Source: Achromobacter aegrifaciens (GTDB lineage: Bacteria > Pseudomonadota > Gammaproteobacteria > Burkholderiales > Burkholderiaceae_B). Taken from it: DNA of 64,000 nucleotides. The stretch covers positions 62,001 to 126,000 of the forward strand of contig NZ_CADIJY010000005.1 of NCBI RefSeq assembly GCF_902859735.1. Reading direction: 5' to 3'. The notes under the pieces were generated by a model. That model was not told where the DNA came from. It saw nothing but the letters and a program-made list of their open reading frames with translations, and did no database searches. Numbering within the stretch: position 1 is the stretch's first letter; the number at the start of each line of letters is the position of its first letter. This document shows positions 45,516-53,580 of this stretch, in pieces. The translations under genes were made by a program, and so were the position numbers.

Positions 45516-46231
45516 GCGCGGACCTCCGCCAACCACTGCCGCGCCCGCTTCAGATGCGCGTCGTTCAGCGTGTGCTCGGTGTCTCCCCAGGCCACCACCG
45601 AACCGGACAGCAGCAGGCACTCGGGAAAATGGTCACGCACCAGATCCAGGTCATGCAGCACCGCAATCACGGTGCGGCCCTGGCCATGCAGGCCGCAAAG
45701 CAGGGCCATCAGGTCGTCCGCCGTGTGGCTGTCCACGGCGGCGAAGGGTTCATCCAGCAGCAGCACGGGCGCGTCCTGCACCAGCATCCTCGCGAACAGC
45801 GCACGCTGCATCTGCCCGCCCGACAGCGCGTCCACGCCGCGTCCGGCCGCGTCGGCCATGCCCACGGTCTCCAGCGCGTCCATGCAGCGCTCGAGCTCCT
45901 GGTTCGCATATCTGCGCCATCCCCCCACTCGGCACCAGGCGCCCATTGCCACCAGGTCCAGCACCGACACCGGGAACGAACGGTCCAGCTCCGCGGCCTG
46001 GGGCAGCCAGGCCAGTTCCGAACGGCCCGCGCCGCTGATGCGCACGCTGCCGGCCATGGGACGCAGCACACCCATGATGCCCTTGATCAGCGTGGACTTT
46101 CCCGCTCCGTTGGGACCCACCACGGCGGTCATGCCGCCCGCGGCGAAACGCCCCGACACCGATTTGAGCGCGGCGTGCCCATGCCAACCGAAGGACGCGT
46201 CGTCCAGCTCGATGGTGACCGGCGCGTTCAT
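45512..46231 (-). CDS. znuC: Zinc ABC transporter ATP-binding protein
   Basis: This 239-residue ATPase has a Walker A loop GPNGAGKST near residue 37, a Q-loop region WLPQAAELDRSFPVSVLDLVAMGAW, the signature LSGGQMQRALFARML and Walker B VLLLDEPFAAVD. It energises zinc uptake through ZnuB. ATG 46231 overlaps the stop of a 56-residue membrane ORF upstream, which was chosen over a far longer reading with no family similarity. It opens the canonical part of the zinc operon. Confidence 0.94.
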   Translation of the reverse strand: MNAPVTIELDDASFGWHGHAALKSVSGRFAAGGMTAVVGPNGAGKSTLIKGIMGVLRPMAGSVRISGAGRSELAWLPQAAELDRSFPVSVLDLVAMGAWCRVGGWRRYANQELERCMDALETVGMADAAGRGVDALSGGQMQRALFARMLVQDAPVLLLDEPFAAVDSHTADDLMALLCGLHGQGRTVIAVLHDLDLVRDHFPECLLLSGSVVAWGDTEHTLNDAHLKRARQWLAEVRA

Positions 46232-46398
46232 CGCACCCACCAATCCAGCGCCCAACCGGTCAAGGCCCACAAGGCCGCCGCAGCGACCACGGCCGCGGCC
46301 ATGCGGCGCCAGGCGGAGACCAGGAAGGCGGAACGCGGCGGGAGTGTTTGCCGCGGCGCGGCACCGGGCCGCCGGGGCAAAAGCGTGAAATGGGACAT
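46228..46398 (-). CDS. Small membrane ORF coupled to znuC
   Basis: This 56-residue ORF, not recognised as any known family, begins MSHFTLLPRRPGAAPRQTL and contains one hydrophobic helix, MAAAVVAAAALWALTGWALDWWV, near its C-terminus. The N-terminal half is basic and proline-rich, so the N-terminus is probably cytoplasmic. Its TGA overlaps the znuC ATG (ATGA), as between znuC and znuB, and it lies between znuC and the Zur-like box. Codon choice is GC-rich at third positions as in its neighbours. No clear Shine-Dalgarno precedes the ATG. It could be a regulatory subunit of the transporter or a leader peptide for znuC translation. Confidence 0.6.
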   Translation of the reverse strand: MSHFTLLPRRPGAAPRQTLPPRSAFLVSAWRRMAAAVVAAAALWALTGWALDWWVR

Positions 46399-46443
46399 GG
46401 AAAGAATGCGGAGGCAAATAGCGGCTACAGCCAGTTTTATTAT

Positions 46444-46456
46444 GTTATATCATAAC
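46444..46456. promoter_or_regulatory. Zur box between znuC operon and zur
   Basis: GTTATATCATAAC is a perfect dyad (GTTAT-N3-ATAAC) and differs at one position from the proteobacterial Zur core GTTATANTATAAC. It sits in the only AT-rich stretch between the divergent zinc operon and the zur gene, so it could control both. Confidence 0.75.
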
Positions 46457-46520
46457 TAAACGGCTTGATTCCACGGCGTTCGCCCGCATCTGGATGTTTT
46501 CTGCTACCTTCCAGGCATCT

Positions 46521-46541
46521 CGCGCGCATCGCGCGCGTTTT
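46521..46541 (+). promoter_or_regulatory. GC hairpin with T-run in the zur leader
   Basis: CGCGCGC-ATC-GCGCGCG followed by TTTT forms a 7-bp stem with terminator-like appearance, 20 bp upstream of the zur start codon. It may be an attenuator or simply a structured leader. Confidence 0.35.
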
Positions 46542-46561
46542 CCATAGAGATAAAGCCAGCC

Positions 46562-47068
46562 ATGTCCGCACCGCCCCGCACCCCTCGCAGCGATACCGTC
46601 GGCGCCCAGCTCAGCGTCGCCGAAGCGCTGTGCGAGCAGCGCGGGCGCCGCCTCACCCCCATCCGCCGCAAGGTGCTGGAACTGCTGCTGCGCCATGGCC
46701 GCAGCCTGAAGGCCTATGAATTGCTGGATGCAATGCGCGCCGTGCATCCGGGCGCCGCGCCCCCGACCGTGTACCGCGCCCTGGACTTCCTGATGGACGA
46801 GGGCCTGATCCACCGCCTGGACGCCGTCAACGCCTGGAGCGCCTGCCACGACGCGGGCGGCGCGCCCCACGACCTGCTGGTCGTCTGTACGGGCTGCGGC
46901 GCAGTCGCGGAAGTGTCCGACCCCGCCATGAGCCGCCAACTGGCCGAACGCGTCGCCCAGACCGGCTATGCCCTGGCCACCCACGAAACCGAAATCCGCG
47001 CGCTGTGCCCCCAATGCCAGCAGAAGCAGCCCGCCGCGGACGCCGGCCACGGCCACCACCATCATTAA
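46562..47068 (+). CDS. zur: Zinc uptake regulator (Fur family)
   Basis: This 168-residue repressor has a winged helix with LTPIRRKVLELLLRHGRSLKAYELLDAMRAVHPGAAPPTVYRALDFLMDEGLIHRL, and a dimerisation domain with the structural zinc cysteines CTGCG and CPQC. The tail GHGHHHH adds metal-binding histidines. It is divergent from the znu operon with a Zur-like box between them. Assignment as Zur rather than Fur rests on that neighbourhood and on the histidine-rich tail. Confidence 0.9.
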   Translation: MSAPPRTPRSDTVGAQLSVAEALCEQRGRRLTPIRRKVLELLLRHGRSLKAYELLDAMRAVHPGAAPPTVYRALDFLMDEGLIHRLDAVNAWSACHDAGGAPHDLLVVCTGCGAVAEVSDPAMSRQLAERVAQTGYALATHETEIRALCPQCQQKQPAADAGHGHHHH

Positions 47069-47455
47069 GAACTAGTGCTGGCGGGCAGCCCGCCCGCGGT
47101 TCTCCGCCATCGGCAGCAAGCCCGTACAGGCCGTTTCATCCGGATGCGCGCATCGCGCTCTTGAAATCGGGCAAACCGCCCCCAAATAGTGGTATCGCCC
47201 GATACTTGACGGCGTACGGACGCCATCTGGATGGCTACGGCCCCAGGGTTGACCCTGGGTTTGCCCCCTGCCCCCGACTGTGCTGTAATCCTGCGTCCGG
47301 CCGCTGCAGGCGGCCCACGCAGCCTGCGGCAAACACCCTCCGGCAAAGACTGGGAAACCCCGTCGAAACGTCGCAAGACGGCGTTGCAAGACAGGGTTGC
47401 GATCCCCGCCGAGAGTTCCTGTTTAACGCCTTGACTTCACGCTAGCAGCTTCGCC
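47069..47455 (+). promoter_or_regulatory. 387-bp spacer upstream of the COG0523 GTPase gene
   Basis: It starts with a GGCGGGC/CCCGCC hairpin that could end the zur transcript. GTATCG-CC-CGATAC, a perfect dyad, lies at 47192-47205. A second hairpin, CCCAGGGT-TG-ACCCTGGG, lies around 47244-47262. No second copy of the Zur core was found here, and no ORF or known riboswitch is convincing. Confidence 0.35.
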
Positions 47456-48580
47456 ATGAACACCCCGCGCAGTTTGGACAAAATGGTTCCCGTCACCATC
47501 CTCACCGGCTTTCTCGGTGCGGGCAAGACCACCCTGCTCAAACGCATCCTGACCGAATACCATGGCCGCCGCGTGGCGGTCATCGAAAACGAGTTCGGGC
47601 CGGAAAGCATCGACAACGACCTGCTGGTGCAGGACCGCGACGAAGAAATCATCGAGCTGTCCAACGGTTGCGTCTGCTGCACGGTGCGCGGCGACCTGAT
47701 GCGCACGCTGGGCGAACTGCGCGCCAAGCGCGAAGCCGGCGAACTGTCTTTCGAACGCGTCATCATCGAAACGACCGGCATGGCCAACCCCGGCCCCGTC
47801 TGCCAGACGTTCTTCATGGATGACGACATTGCCGAGTACTACCGCCTGGACGCGGTGGTCACGGTGGTCGACGCCAAGCACGGCATGGCCACCCTCGACG
47901 CCCAGCCCGAAGCCCAGAAGCAAGTCGGTTTCGCCGACCGCATCCTGATCTCCAAGCGCGACCTGGTCAACGAAGTCGACTACGAAGCGCTGCGCCACCG
48001 CCTGGTTCACATGAACCCGCGCGCGCCGATCACGCCGGTCAACTTCGGCGAAGTCGACCTGAAGTCCATCATCGACATCAGCGGCTTCAACCTGAATTCC
48101 ATTCTGGACATCGACCCGGATTTCCTGGCCGATGAGCACCCCGACGCCGCCCATGACCACGGCCACGATCACGACCATGGGCATGACCATGGCCACGATC
48201 ATGACCATGACCATGATCACGAAGGCGACTGCGGGGCGCATTGCAATCATGCCCACCATCATCACCACCACCAGCACGACGACGAAATCGGCGCGTTCGT
48301 GTTCCGTTCCAACAAGCCGTTCGATCCCGCGCGCCTTGAGGAATTCCTGGGCGGCGTGGTGCAGGTCTATGGTCCCGACCTGATGCGCTACAAGGGCATC
48401 CTGTACATGAAGGGCATCAACCGCCGCATGTTGTTCCAGGGTGTGCACATGATGATGGGCGCCGAACCCGGCAAGCCGTGGACCGCAGCCGAAAAACCGT
48501 CCACCAAGATGGTTTTCATCGGTCGTAAGCTGCCCCAGGAGATTTTCACCCGGGGCTTGGAGCAGTGCCTGGCGGGGTAA
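47456..48580 (+). CDS. COG0523 (CobW/ZNG-like) metal-chaperone GTPase
   Basis: This 374-residue G3E GTPase carries the Walker A motif GFLGAGKTT at 18-26, the metal-binding CXCC motif at 72-75 (NGCVCCTVRGDL), IIETTGMANP, and SKRD for guanine. A histidine/aspartate-rich linker (HDHGHDHDHGHDHGHDHDHDHDHEGDCGAHCNHAHHHHHHQHD) separates it from the C-terminal CobW_C domain. Location beside zur and znu genes points to zinc delivery rather than cobalamin synthesis. It is followed by dksA. Confidence 0.9.
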   Translation: MNTPRSLDKMVPVTILTGFLGAGKTTLLKRILTEYHGRRVAVIENEFGPESIDNDLLVQDRDEEIIELSNGCVCCTVRGDLMRTLGELRAKREAGELSFERVIIETTGMANPGPVCQTFFMDDDIAEYYRLDAVVTVVDAKHGMATLDAQPEAQKQVGFADRILISKRDLVNEVDYEALRHRLVHMNPRAPITPVNFGEVDLKSIIDISGFNLNSILDIDPDFLADEHPDAAHDHGHDHDHGHDHGHDHDHDHDHEGDCGAHCNHAHHHHHHQHDDEIGAFVFRSNKPFDPARLEEFLGGVVQVYGPDLMRYKGILYMKGINRRMLFQGVHMMMGAEPGKPWTAAEKPSTKMVFIGRKLPQEIFTRGLEQCLAG

Positions 48581-48706
48581 TCCCCCTTCCTGACGTGACG
48601 TGATGCGACGAAGGCAGTACTGTGAGGTACGAATAGCGTAGGCAACAAGTAATACGGACCGGGAATGAACGCCCGCGCCAGGATCGATTCATAGTGGAGT
48701 GTTTTC

Positions 48707-49171
48707 ATGGCTACCAAGGCAGCAACCAAGAAATCAAGCAAGTCGACGAGCGATACGGCGATTGATCTGCCCAGCGAGAAGGAATTGCTGGCCATGCCCG
48801 AGTCCGACTATATGAACGAACGCCAGCTGGCTTTCTTCAAGGAACGGCTCAAACAACTCGAGCAGGACATCCTGGCCAACGCCGGCGAAACCACCGAGCA
48901 CCTGCGCGAAACGCAGTTCGTGCCCGATCCCGCCGACCGCGCCACGATCGAGGAAGAACACGCCCTGGAGCTGCGCACCCGCGACCGCGAGCGCAAGCTG
49001 CTGAAGAAGGTGCAACAGTCCATCGCCCGCATCGACAGCGGCGAATACGGCTGGTGTGAGGAAACCGGCGAACCCATCGGCATCCCGCGCCTCTTGGCCC
49101 GCCCCACGGCCACCCTGTCGCTCGAAGCGCAGGAACGCCGCGAGATGCGCCAGAAGCTCTACGGCGACTGA
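48707..49171 (+). CDS. dksA: DksA-type RNA polymerase-binding factor lacking zinc-finger cysteines
   Basis: This 154-residue protein acts with ppGpp on RNA polymerase. The coiled-coil tip carries the acidic motif DPADRA. The C-terminal globular part reads YGWCEETGEPIGIPRLLARPTATLSLEAQERRE, with only one cysteine where classical DksA has four. It should therefore fold without structural zinc, like DksA2 of Pseudomonas. Such C-poor forms also occur as the main DksA in other bacteria, so it may be the housekeeping copy. It follows the COG0523 gene by 126 bp and ends at a terminator. Confidence 0.9.
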   Translation: MATKAATKKSSKSTSDTAIDLPSEKELLAMPESDYMNERQLAFFKERLKQLEQDILANAGETTEHLRETQFVPDPADRATIEEEHALELRTRDRERKLLKKVQQSIARIDSGEYGWCEETGEPIGIPRLLARPTATLSLEAQERREMRQKLYGD

Positions 49172-49201
49172 TCCGTCCCGTATTCAAGCCCTACGCTGAA
49201 A

Positions 49202-49232
49202 GGCTATGCTGGTTTCCAGCATGGCCTTTTTT
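49202..49232 (+). terminator. Rho-independent terminator after dksA
   Basis: GGCTATGCTGG at 49202-49212 pairs with CCAGCATGGCC at 49216-49226 around TTT, with one T-G wobble, followed by T6. Confidence 0.92.
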
Positions 49233-49269
49233 CTTGGGCCGGCACGCAAAGGGGACGCAACCGTCCCGC

Positions 49270-49297
49270 CTTGATTTCCCCAGAACCGCCCCCAGCT
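49270..49297 (+). promoter_or_regulatory. Sigma-32 (heat-shock) promoter of hslVU
   Basis: CTTGAT at 49270-49275 and CCCCAGCT at 49290-49297, 14 bp apart, closely match the heat-shock consensus CTTGAA-N12-15-CCCCATNT. The hslV ATG is 24 bp further on. Confidence 0.7.
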
Positions 49298-49320
49298 AAT
49301 CCCTTCATAGGAAGGAACGC

Positions 49321-49860
49321 ATGGAACAATTTCACGCCACCACCATCGTGTGCGTGCGCCGCGGCAACCGCGTCGCACTGGGCGGCGATGGCCAGGTCAC
49401 CCTGGGCAACATCGTCATCAAGGGCACGGCCCGCAAGATCCGCCGCCTGTACCACGACAAGATTCTGGCCGGCTTTGCCGGCGCCACCGCCGACGCGTTC
49501 ACCCTGCAGGAACGCTTCGAGGCCAAGCTGGAAAAACACCAGGGCAACCTGATGCGCGCCGCGGTCGAACTGACCCGCGACTGGCGCACCGACCGCGTCC
49601 TGCGCCGCCTGGAAGCCATGCTGATCGTGGCCGACGCCGAGCACACGCTGGTGTTGACTGGCAACGGCGACGTGCTCGAGCCGGAACACGGCCTGGCGGC
49701 CATCGGCTCTGGCGGCGCCTATGCGCAGTCGGCCGCGCTGGCGCTGCTGCGCAACACCGAGCTTTCGCCGGAAGCCGTCGTCAAGCAATCGCTGGAAATC
49801 GCCGGCGACCTCTGCATCTACACCAACCAGAACCACGTCATCGAAACGCTGGGCGACTGA
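49321..49860 (+). CDS. hslV: ATP-dependent protease subunit HslV
   Basis: This 179-residue Ntn-hydrolase is the proteolytic core of HslUV. It starts [30 protein letters not shown]; by alignment with E. coli the active-site Thr is Thr7, so a six-residue propeptide must be removed. [21 protein letters not shown] and [18 protein letters not shown] are family motifs. AGGAAGGA lies just before the ATG. hslU follows 73 bp later. It is the second proteasome-like peptidase of this window, besides Anbu. Confidence 0.96.
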   Translation: MEQFHATTIVCVRRGNRVALGGDGQVTLGNIVIKGTARKIRRLYHDKILAGFAGATADAFTLQERFEAKLEKHQGNLMRAAVELTRDWRTDRVLRRLEAMLIVADAEHTLVLTGNGDVLEPEHGLAAIGSGGAYAQSAALALLRNTELSPEAVVKQSLEIAGDLCIYTNQNHVIETLGD

Positions 49861-49933
49861 CGCCCGCCACGCGGCGCGCCTGTCGCGCCGCGGCCGCCAC
49901 CCCAGCCCGCCCTAGCTTCAAGGATCCGCCCTC

Positions 49934-51268
49934 ATGTCCGCATCCAACATGACGCCCGGAGAGATCGTCTCCGAACTCGACAAGTACATCGTCGGCCAGA
50001 ACCGCGCCAAGCGCGCCGTGGCCGTGGCGCTGCGCAACCGCTGGCGCCGCCAGCAGGTCGCCGAACCCCTGCGCCACGAGATCCATCCCAAGAACATCCT
50101 CATGATCGGCCCCACCGGCGTGGGCAAGACCGAAATCGCGCGCCGCCTGGCCAAGCTGGCCAACGCGCCCTTCATCAAGATCGAAGCCACCAAGTTCACC
50201 GAAGTGGGCTATGTGGGCCGCGACGTCGACACCATCATCCGCGACCTGACCGAATACTCGATCAAGCAGACCCGCGAACTGGAAATGCGCCGCGTGCGCA
50301 CCCAGGCAGAAGACGCCGCCGAAGACCGCATCCTGGACGCCCTGGTGCCGCCCCCGCGCGGCGCCTCCGGCGAGCCGGAACGCGGCGAAGACAACAGCGC
50401 CCGCCAGACCTTCCGCAAGCGCCTGCGCGAAGGCAAGATCGATGACCTGGAAATCGAAATCGAAGTCGCCCAGGCCGTGCCGCAAATGGACGTCATGACG
50501 CCCCCCGGCATGGAAGAAATGGCCGAGCAGCTGCGCGGCATGTTCGCCGGCATGGCCCGCGACAAGAAGAAGCCCAAGAAGATGAAGGTGCGCGAAGCCT
50601 TCAAGCTGATCGTCGACGAAGAAGCCGCCAAGCGCGTCAACGAAGAAGACCTGCGCACCGTGGCGATCAACAACGTCGAGCAGAACGGCATCGTCTTCCT
50701 GGACGAAATCGACAAGATCGCGGCCCGCCAGGAATCCGGTGGCGCGGACGTCTCGCGCCAAGGCGTGCAGCGCGACCTGCTGCCGCTGGTCGAAGGCACC
50801 ACCGTCAACACGCGCTACGGCATGGTCCGCACCGACCACATCCTGTTCATCGCGTCTGGCGCCTTCCACCTGTCGCGCCCTTCGGACCTGATCCCTGAAC
50901 TGCAGGGCCGTTTCCCGATCCGCGTCGAACTGGAATCGCTGACCGCCGAGGACTTCGTGCGCATCTTGTCCGACACGGACGCCTCGCTGACCAAGCAGTA
51001 CACGGCGCTGATGGCCACCGAGGACCTGCAGCTGGAGTTCACGGAAGAAGGCGTGCGCCGCCTGGCGGAGCTCGCCTACGAGGTCAACGAAACCACCGAG
51101 AACATCGGCGCCCGCCGCCTGTATACGGTAATGGAGAAACTGCTGGACGAACTGTCCTTCGACGCGACCTCCAGCAGCGACAAGCATGTGAAGATCGACG
51201 CCGCCTACGTCAACGCGCAGTTGGCCGAAGCCGCCAGCAGCCAGGATCTGGCGCGCTACGTGCTGTAA
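49934..51268 (+). CDS. hslU: ATP-dependent protease ATPase subunit HslU
   Basis: This 444-residue AAA+ unfoldase feeds HslV. It has [34 protein letters not shown], Walker [10 protein letters not shown], the pore loop GYVGRDVD, a variable intermediate domain (about 110-230), Walker [12 protein letters not shown], sensor LFIASGAFH and arginine-rich [20 protein letters not shown]. The C-terminus ARYVL is the tail that docks into HslV. It is co-transcribed with hslV from a heat-shock promoter. Confidence 0.97.
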   Translation: MSASNMTPGEIVSELDKYIVGQNRAKRAVAVALRNRWRRQQVAEPLRHEIHPKNILMIGPTGVGKTEIARRLAKLANAPFIKIEATKFTEVGYVGRDVDTIIRDLTEYSIKQTRELEMRRVRTQAEDAAEDRILDALVPPPRGASGEPERGEDNSARQTFRKRLREGKIDDLEIEIEVAQAVPQMDVMTPPGMEEMAEQLRGMFAGMARDKKKPKKMKVREAFKLIVDEEAAKRVNEEDLRTVAINNVEQNGIVFLDEIDKIAARQESGGADVSRQGVQRDLLPLVEGTTVNTRYGMVRTDHILFIASGAFHLSRPSDLIPELQGRFPIRVELESLTAEDFVRILSDTDASLTKQYTALMATEDLQLEFTEEGVRRLAELAYEVNETTENIGARRLYTVMEKLLDELSFDATSSSDKHVKIDAAYVNAQLAEAASSQDLARYVL

Positions 51269-51297
51269 ACCGCGGGCGCGCCTTGCGCGCCCCCAGC

Positions 51298-51341
51298 AAA
51301 ACGCCGTCCGCAGCCTGGCGCTGCGCACGGCGTTTTCTTTT
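51298..51341 (+). terminator. Rho-independent terminator after hslU
   Basis: AAAACGCCGT at 51298-51307 pairs with ACGGCGTTTT at 51327-51336, with an inner CGCAG/CTGCG pair, followed by CTTTT. Confidence 0.9.
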
Positions 51342-51395
51342 GACCAGCAGGCCCGCTGCGCCGCCCGGCGTGCGCGCGGCGCCATCCCGGCGACG

Positions 51396-51701
51396 CTAGT
51401 TGCTGATCGCCGTCACGATGTACTTGCCGTCCTTGCGGACCGCCGTGAAGCGCACCTTGTCGCCCGCCTTGATCTTGGCCAGCAGCGCCGGATCCGCTTC
51501 ATAGACCAGCGTCATCGCGGGCAGGTCCAGCGCCTTGATGGCGTCGTGCTTGATCGTGACCTTGCCGCCCGCGGGGTCCACCCGCCGCACTTCCCCGCTG
51601 GCATCGGCCTGCTGCGCGAACGCCAGCGGCGCGGCCAGCGTGACGACGGCCACGGCTGCCGCGGCGGCCATGGGTATTGCATACTTGCGGTCAAAAATCA
51701 T
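51396..51701 (-). CDS. CusF-like periplasmic protein with altered copper site
   Basis: This 101-residue protein has a signal peptide (cleavage near LAFAQ) and a CusF-type OB-fold: GEVRRVDPAGGKVTIKHDAIKALDLPAMTLVYEADPALLAKIKAGDKVRF. Of the four residues that bind copper in CusF, His52 and Met63 are kept, but the Trp is Leu60 and the second Met is Leu65. Cu(I) binding should therefore be weaker or lost. GGAGGA precedes the ATG. No cusABC genes are nearby; it is a lone gene. Confidence 0.8.
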   Translation of the reverse strand: MIFDRKYAIPMAAAAAVAVVTLAAPLAFAQQADASGEVRRVDPAGGKVTIKHDAIKALDLPAMTLVYEADPALLAKIKAGDKVRFTAVRKDGKYIVTAISN

Positions 51702-51902
51702 GCAGATATCCTCCGATTGCAGGGAAAGTACGGAACCGGCGTCCCCGCTTTCCACAGTGCTAGGATACCGCCCTTGTGCAACAGTTCCCTCGCCCGGACG
51801 CAACAATTCTGACAGTTGATTGCGGAACCCGCGACGCGCCCCCCCATGTTTCATGGCTGGACGCAAAACCCATACCTTTCGTCACTCATTTCAGGAGCTC
51901 CC

Positions 51903-52457
51903 ATGGCCAATCGCTTATCCGTCATCGCCACCCGCACGGGAGACGACGGCACCACGGGCCTGGGGGACGGATCACGCACGCCCAAAGACGCGCCGCGCAT
52001 CGCGGCCATCGGCGACGTTGACGAACTGAACAGCGTGATCGGCGTACTGCTGACCGAAGACCTGCCCGCCGAGATATCCGCGGATCTGCTGGCCATCCAG
52101 CACGACCTGTTCGACATGGGCGCGGAACTCTGCATCCCTGGCCATACCGCGCTCACGGACGACCACATCGCCCGCCTGGACGCGCGCCTGGCCCACTACA
52201 ACGCGGCGCTGCCGCCTCTGCGCGAATTCATCCTGCCCGGCGGTTCGCGCGGTTCGGCGCAGGCGCACATGGCGCGCACGGTCTGCCGCCGGGCCGAGCG
52301 CGCCGTGGTGGCGCTGGCCCGGGTCGAACCGGTGAACCCGCCCGTGCGGCAATATCTGAACCGGCTGTCGGATCTGATGTTCGTGCTGGCGCGTTGTATA
52401 AACCAGCATGCGGGACAGAAAGACACGTTCTGGGCGGGCGCCCAGGCGCGCAAGTAG
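51903..52457 (+). CDS. Cob(I)alamin adenosyltransferase, PduO type
   Basis: This 184-residue enzyme adenosylates cobalamin. It has ATP-binding TRTGDDGTTGLGDGSRTPKD near the N-terminus, IGDVDELNSVIGVLL, FILPGGSRGSAQAHMARTVCRRAERAVVAL and LNRLSDLMFVLARCINQ. ATG 51903 has AGGAG seven bases upstream. It lies before the rhamnose genes by 51 bp; no functional link to them is obvious. Confidence 0.93.
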   Translation: MANRLSVIATRTGDDGTTGLGDGSRTPKDAPRIAAIGDVDELNSVIGVLLTEDLPAEISADLLAIQHDLFDMGAELCIPGHTALTDDHIARLDARLAHYNAALPPLREFILPGGSRGSAQAHMARTVCRRAERAVVALARVEPVNPPVRQYLNRLSDLMFVLARCINQHAGQKDTFWAGAQARK

Positions 52458-52508
52458 TCTCGCGGCCCTGCCGCGCCTGGCGCCGCAGGGACCTGAGGAT
52501 TTGAAGAA

Positions 52509-53570
52509 ATGAGTATTGTGGTCACCGGAGGAGCCGGTTTCATCGGTTCCAATTTCGTATTGGATTGGCTTGCCCGCAGCGACGAACCCGTCGTTACGCT
52601 GGACAAGCTCACCTACGCCGGCAACCCCGACAATCTGGCGCCGCTGCGCGGCGATCCCAGGCACACCTTGGTGCAGGGAGATATCGGCAATCAGGAGGCG
52701 GTTGCGCGCCTGTTGCGTGCCCATAAACCGCGGGCCGTGATCAATTTCGCTGCCGAAACCCACGTCGACCGCTCAATCGCCGATCCCGAGCCCTTCATCC
52801 AGGCCAACATCGTGGGCACGTCCCGCCTGCTGACGGCGGTGCGTGACTACTGGACCGGCCTGCCGGCAGGCGAGCAGGCGCGCCTACGCTTCGTGCATGT
52901 GTCCACCGACGAGGTCTACGGCACACTGGGAAACACCGACCCCGCGTTCACGGAAACGACTCCCTACGCGCCCAACAGTCCCTATTCCGCCAGCAAAGCC
53001 GCCAGCGACCATCTGGTGCGGGCATTCCACACCACCTACGGCCTGCCGGTGCTGACCTCGAACTGCGCCAATAACTACGGCCCCTACCAGTTCCCGGAAA
53101 AGCTGATCCCGCTGGTCATCCGCAACGCGCTCGCCGGCAAGTCCCTGCCGATCTATGGCGACGGCAAGCAGATCCGCGACTGGCTGTATGTGGCGGACCA
53201 TTGCGATGCGATCCGCAAGCTCCTGGAGGCCGGGCAACCGGGCGCGACCTACAACGTGGGCGGTTGGAACGAAAAAACCAACCTCGACGTAGTGCGCCAC
53301 GTCTGCGCGCTGCTCGATGAACTCAGCCCCAGGGCCGACGGGCAGCCCTATTCAGCCCAGATCAAGCATGTCACCGACCGGCCTGGCCATGACCGCCGCT
53401 ATGCGGTCGATGCCGGCCGCCTGCGGCGCGAGCTGGGCTGGACGCCCGCCGAAACATTCGAAACCGGCATTCGAAAAACGGTACTCTGGTACCTGGGCCA
53501 CCCCCAATGGGTGGCGAACGTCGCCAGTGGCGCGTATCGCGACTGGGCCAAAAAACGCTACGAGACTTAG
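52509..53570 (+). CDS. rmlB: dTDP-glucose 4,6-dehydratase
   Basis: This 353-residue SDR enzyme performs the second step of dTDP-L-rhamnose synthesis. The NAD motif VVTGGAGFIGSN, NFAAETHVDRSI, HVSTDEVYGTL, the active-site YSASKAASDHL and NYGPYQFPEKLIPL are present. It starts the rmlBDAC operon, which supplies rhamnose for lipopolysaccharide or another glycan. Confidence 0.96.
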   Translation: MSIVVTGGAGFIGSNFVLDWLARSDEPVVTLDKLTYAGNPDNLAPLRGDPRHTLVQGDIGNQEAVARLLRAHKPRAVINFAAETHVDRSIADPEPFIQANIVGTSRLLTAVRDYWTGLPAGEQARLRFVHVSTDEVYGTLGNTDPAFTETTPYAPNSPYSASKAASDHLVRAFHTTYGLPVLTSNCANNYGPYQFPEKLIPLVIRNALAGKSLPIYGDGKQIRDWLYVADHCDAIRKLLEAGQPGATYNVGGWNEKTNLDVVRHVCALLDELSPRADGQPYSAQIKHVTDRPGHDRRYAVDAGRLRRELGWTPAETFETGIRKTVLWYLGHPQWVANVASGAYRDWAKKRYET

Positions 53571-53580
53571 CAAGGGCCGC

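Noticed and set aside
46232-46417. N-terminally extended ZnuC starting at 46417
   Set aside because: The extra 62 residues show no ABC-transporter similarity, while ATG 46231 gives a normal ZnuC and the separate frame holds a coupled small ORF.
47240-47455. Cobalamin riboswitch before the CobW-like gene
   Set aside because: Short matches such as CCCCCGACTGTG and TGGGAAACCCC appear, but the order and the B12-box core do not fit, and the gene's zinc context argues against it.
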